From assembly GCF_900103915.1 (NCBI RefSeq), contig NZ_FNIG01000002.1, positions 266,608-330,607 on the forward strand: a stretch of DNA of 64,000 bases. Reading direction: 5' to 3'. How positions within the stretch are numbered: the first letter of the stretch is position 1; each line of letters begins with the position of its first letter. The DNA comes from Tenuibacillus multivorans. GTDB taxonomy: Bacteria; Bacillota; Bacilli; Bacillales; Alkalibacillaceae. This document shows, piece after piece, positions 59,599-64,000 of the stretch. The position numbers and the translations under genes were made by a program. The notes below the pieces were generated by a model, which worked only from the letters and a program-made list of their open reading frames with translations, had not been told where the DNA came from and made no database searches.

Positions 59599-60941
59599 CA
59601 CCATTCACCTCTTTCCCGTGCGTGGTCCGCTAATTCTTTTTCAACAGGGTTTTTCTTAAACATTTTCCTTAACACAATTACACTGGCCGTCCCTAACACG
59701 ATATACAAGCCAACAAATAAAAGCAGCATCGTATCAACGTATCCAGCGGTGGTGGCGCCTTCAGGTGTTTTCATAAATCCTCTTAAAATCCATGGCTGAC
59801 GGCCAAACTCGGCATAAAACCAGCCCATCTCAATCGCGATAATCGCAAGCGGCCCCGTTAACACGAGCAAGAAGTTGAAAAATTTCTTTTGCACGAACCT
59901 CCACCCTTGCCCGATCGCAAACCAATACAAGAGTGATATGAGCGTCAACCAGACCCCAATCGACACCATGATGTCGAAGAAATAATGTACAATGAGTGGT
60001 GGCCGTTCATCTTCTGGAAATTCATTTAAACCAATGACTTCAGACGTCGGATCGGAATGAGCTAGAATACTCAGGGCAAACGGGATTTCGATTGCACCTT
60101 GAACCTCACCATCGTCATCCAACCAGCCGAACATTTTCAGTGGCGCTTTTTCTTCTGTTTCAAAGTGCCACTCAGCTGCCGCTAATTTTTCAGGTTGATA
60201 TTCGGCTAAGAATTTACCGGAAAAGTCACCGACAATGACGGTTGCAATCGAAAAGATGAGACCGACCTTCATCATGAGGTACAGTGATTTTTTATGATAA
60301 ATATGATTTCGACCTTTTAATAAATGGAATGCTGCGATGGATGCAAGAATAAAGGCTGATGTCATATACGCCGTCGTCAACACGTGCGCTACCTTCGTCG
60401 GAGTGGCCGGATTAAACATTGCCGCAATCGGATCGACGTTTACGAGAGCGCCATTGACTATATCAAAGCCCTGCGGCGTATTCATAAACGAGTTCACCAT
60501 CGTAATAAAAAACGCCGAGAAAGAAGCCCCAATCGCAACGGGGATCAGTAATAACATATGCTTCTTCTGATTCTCAAAGCGATCCCACGTGTAGAGGTAG
60601 ATCCCTAAGAAAATCGCCTCAAAGAAAAACGCAAAGGTTTCCATAAAGAGCGGCAAACTAATGACATGTCCCGCAAGCTCCATAAAATTCGGCCACAGTA
60701 AAGATAACTGCAAACCAATCGCCGTACCCGTCACAACACCAACCGCAACTGTAATGACAAACCCACGTGTCCAACGCCGCGCTAGCAAGATGTAGTGTTC
60801 ATCATTTTTCTTAATCCCGATCCATTGCGCAATCGCAATCATGAGGGGAACACCAACACCAATTGTCGCGTAAATAATATGAAACGCTAACGTCAGCCCG
60901 GTCAACGTCCGACTGAAAAACACTGGATCATACTCCCACAT
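59598..60941 (-). CDS. cydA: Cytochrome bd ubiquinol/menaquinol oxidase subunit I
   Basis: CydA carries haems b558, b595 and d and the quinol site. The protein of about 447 residues has the haem ligands His in TGLTLAFHIIYA and Glu in FAFFFEAIFLG, the quinol loop KLAAAEWHFET, and the signature GRQPWILRGFMKTPEGAT. The Q loop is the short type found in Bacillus. The ATG at 60941 follows AAAGGGGGTTGGTTTG. A 29-codon gene and a Rex box lie upstream. CydCD, needed for assembly, is not in the window. Confidence 0.95.
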   Translation of the reverse strand: MWEYDPVFFSRTLTGLTLAFHIIYATIGVGVPLMIAIAQWIGIKKNDEHYILLARRWTRGFVITVAVGVVTGTAIGLQLSLLWPNFMELAGHVISLPLFMETFAFFFEAIFLGIYLYTWDRFENQKKHMLLLIPVAIGASFSAFFITMVNSFMNTPQGFDIVNGALVNVDPIAAMFNPATPTKVAHVLTTAYMTSAFILASIAAFHLLKGRNHIYHKKSLYLMMKVGLIFSIATVIVGDFSGKFLAEYQPEKLAAAEWHFETEEKAPLKMFGWLDDDGEVQGAIEIPFALSILAHSDPTSEVIGLNEFPEDERPPLIVHYFFDIMVSIGVWLTLISLLYWFAIGQGWRFVQKKFFNFLLVLTGPLAIIAIEMGWFYAEFGRQPWILRGFMKTPEGATTAGYVDTMLLLFVGLYIVLGTASVIVLRKMFKKNPVEKELADHARERGEW

Positions 60942-61009
60942 CAAACCAACCCCCTTTGATTAAAAAAACCAAGTACATGCCTTAACCGTGTAACTAGCAG
61001 TAATCCCAT

Positions 61010-61099
61010 TTAAAAAAGTCGACCAACCAATGAAAGTAACATAATGATTGCAACTGAAAAACTGAGGATGATTAACCACTTTTCATGCTTTTTATACAT
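61010..61099 (-). CDS. 29-aa membrane peptide leading the cyd operon
   Basis: The frame from the ATG at 61099 gives MYKKHEKWLIILSFSVAIIM plus LLSLVGRLF: a basic start and one membrane helix. AAAGGGGAGATGCTA gives a strong ribosome site. It lies between the Rex box and cydA on the same strand and is probably on the same transcript. It is not CydS, which lies after cydB. I do not recognise it. Confidence 0.6.
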   Translation of the reverse strand: MYKKHEKWLIILSFSVAIIMLLSLVGRLF

Positions 61100-61189
61100 T
61101 AGCATCTCCCCTTTATGTTTATCATACCCTCTTTAATCCCTTTACTAATCGAAAAATCCTTAAAGCTTTGTTACGAACCATTGATATTT

Positions 61190-61207
61190 TTGTGAACTTT
61201 TTCACAA
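61190..61207. promoter_or_regulatory. Rex operator upstream of the cyd operon
   Basis: TTGTGAACTTTTTCACAA is a perfect match to the arms of the Rex box (TTGTGAA-N4-TTCACAA). Rex represses cydAB in bacilli while NAD+ is high and is released by NADH under low oxygen. The box overlaps TTCACA, a possible -35 with TAACAA 17 bases later on the minus strand. Confidence 0.85.
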
Positions 61208-61217
61208 ACTTGTGACA

Positions 61218-61364
61218 TTGGCGGAATGAAGTCCTGTTTTGGTGGATAGGAGGCTTGTGATGGCGGATCGAACCTTCATCTTGGCGGATAGACTCTCTAT
61301 TTTGGCGGATTGATTGCCCGTGACGGCGGATCGGATGTTCGTGATGGCGGATTGAGCCACGGGT
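61218..61364 (+). repeat. 21-bp tandem array, GGCGGAT family (7 units)
   Basis: Seven units begin at 61218, 61239, 61260, 61281, 61302, 61323 and 61344. The core is TTGGCGGAT followed by N, GA and about nine variable bases (first base T or A). It starts ten bases after the Rex box. The same core forms the array at 30420-30502. The long minus-strand frame across it (61122-61415) is an artefact of the repeat. Confidence 0.85.
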
Positions 61365-61499
61365 GATCCCAGAACGAATCGGCATTAGTGTAAACTCCTC
61401 GACACAATAAAACAAATTCTATCAAAAATATTCAGAACTTTACATATTTTTTAATGTATAGTAATTTAAAACTATCTGCATACATAAGGAGAAAAAAGA

Positions 61500-62705
61500 A
61501 TGAACTACTATTTAAAGCACGAATTCAAGCTCATACTGAAAAGCAAAAAGAATCTATTATTTATCGCTTTTATCGCTATTATTCTGCTAACCTATATTTT
61601 ATTAATGCTCCCAAAAGAAGAACACGTCGAAACTGTCGAACCTGAAGAAATCAAGCGCGACCTTGATCAAGTCTTTGCTCAACAGGAATTGAGGCGAGAA
61701 TCAGGCCAGACATACTATAACCGATACACAGGGACCTCCTACTATGCCCTGCGCGAATCTTATTACCATTTACATAATAAAATCCTAACGTCCATTGATG
61801 ATGATAACTACAGACGTTTTACGCATCTCAGACTCTACTATTTATTAGGAAATCCAAGATCATTCATTTCAAGCGCCGAAGGTTATGAACAATCCCCTTA
61901 CCCAGGTAAGGACAAATTGCATCTTTATTATCAAACACTTCTCAGATATCAAAGCTATTTAGACCAAGATCAACTCATCACGTACCCGATGATTGTTGAA
62001 AAAACAACCCTGCAAAAACTTCAGGAACTATTGTTAAGCTCTTTAACGTATTTAATCATTTTTATGGCGATTTACTTTAGCTGCGATATGTTAGTACGCG
62101 ACAAACAATACCAGTCCCTTACGCAAGGACTGCCGATGTCCTGGTATCGCACGATTAACTTGAAAAGTCTCGTCGCCTTTATGTTTACCTTACTCACGAT
62201 AGTCGGTTTTAGCTTAATTGGCGCGATCATCATCTCGCTTCAGTACGGATTTGGCCATTTCAACCTGCCAATCCCAATTAAAACCGACCTTTACGGTTAT
62301 TCGCTTGAAGCCTATAACACGATGTCCATGGGTGAATTTTCATTAAAATCAGTAAGTTTCATCCCATTACTCATATTCTTATTCATACGCTTTAACGCGC
62401 TTTTAAGCTTACTTGTTCGCAATACGTGGCTCGTCTTATCCGTTAGTACCATTATTTTACTAAGCGAGTTCATCTACTATGACAGAACGGTAAAAGAATT
62501 ATTTGGTCTTGACTTAAGCTATTTCCCGCAAACCTATTTTGATTTTGGGAAGGTCGTCGCCAATGAGAAAAATTATCTCTTTAATGTCGAAACAATCACA
62601 TATAGTCAAGGACTGATTGTCATATTTATCACCATCATCATCGTCGAAATTTTACTCTATACCATGACAAAGCTCATCACGAAACGAAAGTTTTATCAAT
62701 CATAG
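61500..62705 (+). CDS. ABC transporter permease-like membrane protein
   Basis: The 401-aa protein has an N-terminal helix (about 18-36), a long outside loop (40-175) and five further helices toward the C-terminus (YLIIFMAIYFSCDMLVRDKQ is the start of this block). This is the layout of ABC-2 permeases of antibiotic or peptide exporters. It is followed by a second permease of the same build and an ATPase, so the three form one transporter. AAGGAGAAAAAAGA precedes the ATG. Confidence 0.75.
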   Translation: MNYYLKHEFKLILKSKKNLLFIAFIAIILLTYILLMLPKEEHVETVEPEEIKRDLDQVFAQQELRRESGQTYYNRYTGTSYYALRESYYHLHNKILTSIDDDNYRRFTHLRLYYLLGNPRSFISSAEGYEQSPYPGKDKLHLYYQTLLRYQSYLDQDQLITYPMIVEKTTLQKLQELLLSSLTYLIIFMAIYFSCDMLVRDKQYQSLTQGLPMSWYRTINLKSLVAFMFTLLTIVGFSLIGAIIISLQYGFGHFNLPIPIKTDLYGYSLEAYNTMSMGEFSLKSVSFIPLLIFLFIRFNALLSLLVRNTWLVLSVSTIILLSEFIYYDRTVKELFGLDLSYFPQTYFDFGKVVANEKNYLFNVETITYSQGLIVIFITIIIVEILLYTMTKLITKRKFYQS

Positions 62706-62724
62706 ATGACAGGAGACTACCATT

Positions 62725-63900
62725 ATGTTTTGGAAATATACGCTATTTGAGCTGAAATTCATGCTCTACAATCGCAAACCCTTAATTATCGGCATCGGGC
62801 TCATCATGTTCTTTATTTTCTATTTCGTTCACTTAAGCCAAACGACACCCGAAACCATCAAACAGCAAAAGACACAGGAAGTCGACATCTATAACTCTAC
62901 CTTAGACCAGATGGATTACCAGCAGAAAGACAACGAAAAAGCAGAACAAGTGTATCAAAGCCTATTAGACCAACTATCCATGGTCCGTTACCAAGGCTTT
63001 TATTACGGCGAAAACCAACACGATGATTATATTGAAACAGGTCTAAAAGTCAATGAAGAACGACTAAACGTACACGAACTAGGTAATGAAGGCGTTCCAG
63101 AGTATCTCATTTTTCCAAAGGAAGAGATTTTAAAAGAAAATGAATACTTAACCTATTTACAGGAACACAACTTACCCGTTGAAGAAAATTCTTATCAGGC
63201 GAATCAATACCTTGAGACTGCCGTCAATACCCTGAGCGGTCTTCTATTCGCCTTTATTCTTTTACTTAGCGGAAATGAAATTCTCGTCTATGAAAACAGA
63301 CACCCATCCGTTATGCGAGGATTACCAATATCATTTTTGAAAAAATCAATCAGCAAAATCAGCGTGCATTTTACCTATATCATCGTGTCACTCGTACTTG
63401 GCATTGTGCTTAGCGGATGGTATGCAGCTCACAAATTAGGAGCCGGTAACTTTAAAAGCCCGATCGTCATCTATCAAAACGGTGGCTATGAAGCCATCTC
63501 AACAACACACTATTTACTTTTAATCGTACTTGGATTCGCATTGATTACCATTTGGATATTAGCCCTATCCGTACTCATGAACCTACTATTCCAAAACGCC
63601 TTTGCGAACCTGGTCGTCGGATTGAGTATTTTCTTAATTCCAAGCTTAATGATGGCGATTGATGTGAACACGGCGATTTTCCATCCATTCGCCTTAATCG
63701 ATATCGCGAGCGTTTTATCTGGGTCCTTAGCCGTCGAGCTACAAAACCCAGCGATTGATTACGGATACGCCATCACATGGTTAATCGTCTTGATTATCGT
63801 GACCATGCTCATCGTAATCGCGAAAATCAAACTAGAATTTTACGATGTAAAGGCCATTTTCCGCTCAATCTTTCATCAAAAATCTATGAAAAAGGAATGA
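62725..63900 (+). CDS. Second ABC transporter permease-like membrane protein
   Basis: The 391-aa protein copies the layout of the preceding one: helix at about 18-36, outside loop to about 165, then a block of helices beginning FAFILLLSGNEILVYENRH. The two are probably an ancient duplication and would form a heterodimeric pore. AGGAGACTACCATT precedes the ATG, 20 bases after the first permease. It is seven bases from the ATPase start. Confidence 0.75.
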   Translation: MFWKYTLFELKFMLYNRKPLIIGIGLIMFFIFYFVHLSQTTPETIKQQKTQEVDIYNSTLDQMDYQQKDNEKAEQVYQSLLDQLSMVRYQGFYYGENQHDDYIETGLKVNEERLNVHELGNEGVPEYLIFPKEEILKENEYLTYLQEHNLPVEENSYQANQYLETAVNTLSGLLFAFILLLSGNEILVYENRHPSVMRGLPISFLKKSISKISVHFTYIIVSLVLGIVLSGWYAAHKLGAGNFKSPIVIYQNGGYEAISTTHYLLLIVLGFALITIWILALSVLMNLLFQNAFANLVVGLSIFLIPSLMMAIDVNTAIFHPFALIDIASVLSGSLAVELQNPAIDYGYAITWLIVLIIVTMLIVIAKIKLEFYDVKAIFRSIFHQKSMKKE

Positions 63901-63906
63901 GGACCA

Positions 63907-64000
63907 ATGCTTAAAATAAAAGATGTATCCGTATCCTTTAAAGACCATACCGTGTTAGACCAACTTTCCCTAACAGCTTATGAAGGAGAAATCATCGGTC
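63907..64000 (+). CDS. ABC transporter ATP-binding protein (partial, runs off right edge)
   Basis: The first 31 codons read MLKIKDVSVSFKDHTVLDQL and then SLTAYEGEIIG, the usual start of an ABC ATPase just before its Walker A motif. It completes the transporter with the two permeases upstream. AGGAATGAGGACC is the ribosome site. Confidence 0.85.
   Translation, partial: MLKIKDVSVSFKDHTVLDQLSLTAYEGEIIG

Noticed and set aside
61122-61415. 97-codon minus-strand frame rich in His, Arg and Gln
   Set aside because: It spans the seven-unit 21-base array, whose period keeps the frame open. No ribosome site and no family.

Overview
The window is AT-rich chromosomal DNA from a spore-forming Bacillota, most likely a Bacillaceae member of the moderately halophilic or alkaliphilic kind. 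The evidence is a spo0E-type phosphatase, a YjcZ-type sporulation peptide, the YvrJ/DUF1659/DUF2922 trio, a 33-aa CydS subunit of cytochrome bd, a Rex box, strong AGGAGG-type ribosome sites, and synteny with the Bacillus subtilis patA-ykuR region. The genus is not fixed by the sequence. No rRNA, tRNA, CRISPR array, prophage or intact insertion sequence was seen.

Layout. Positions 1-8 kb are a condensed patA-ykuR region: three enzymes of the acetylated diaminopimelate (lysine/cell wall) route (YkuR, DapH, PatA), the c-di-AMP sensor DarB, FadH with a FadR-like operator, the Tat substrate YkuE, a Sco protein, a decayed ZIP transporter and a Spo0E-type phosphatase. Positions 8-13 kb hold a signal peptidase, the first large palindromic repeat, the YvrJ trio, a zinc-ribbon membrane protein followed by an HtrA-like protease, and YjcZ. 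Positions 13-24 kb hold a PAS-GGDEF-EAL protein, a TrkH potassium transporter, a second copy of the palindromic repeat, a BCCT osmolyte transporter, a penicillin-acylase-type hydrolase and glutathione peroxidase. Positions 24-30 kb hold two PepSY proteins, an OmpR-type two-component system, a DCC oxidoreductase and a CAP-domain lipoprotein.

Positions 30-39 kb hold the most interesting unit. A PucR-type regulator reads toward a tight four-gene operon: a creatinase/ectoine-hydrolase-like M24 protein that has lost metal ligands, a cystathionine-gamma-synthase-type PLP enzyme, a homoserine dehydrogenase and an aldehyde dehydrogenase. I infer an uncharacterised catabolic route that passes through homoserine and aspartate semialdehyde. 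An M20 dipeptidase lies just upstream.

Positions 42-55 kb are a zone of decay. They contain the tail of a GNAT gene, the broken C-terminal part of a beta-lactamase-family hydrolase next to a palindromic-repeat fragment, and three genes (erythromycin esterase family, HAD phosphatase, GNAT) each broken by one apparent single-base loss. Positions 55-64 kb hold a TetR/oxidoreductase pair with two matching operators, the cydABS operon under a Rex box with a 29-codon leader gene, and an ABC exporter that runs off the right end.

Four short tandem arrays (period 20 or 21 bp, conserved core plus variable remainder) sit in gaps between operons at about 30.4, 48.9, 51.5 and 61.2 kb. Two of them share the core TTGGCGGAT. 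They create false open frames and are the least explained structure here. Several genes of 25 to 59 codons were found by hand from ribosome sites and are listed.
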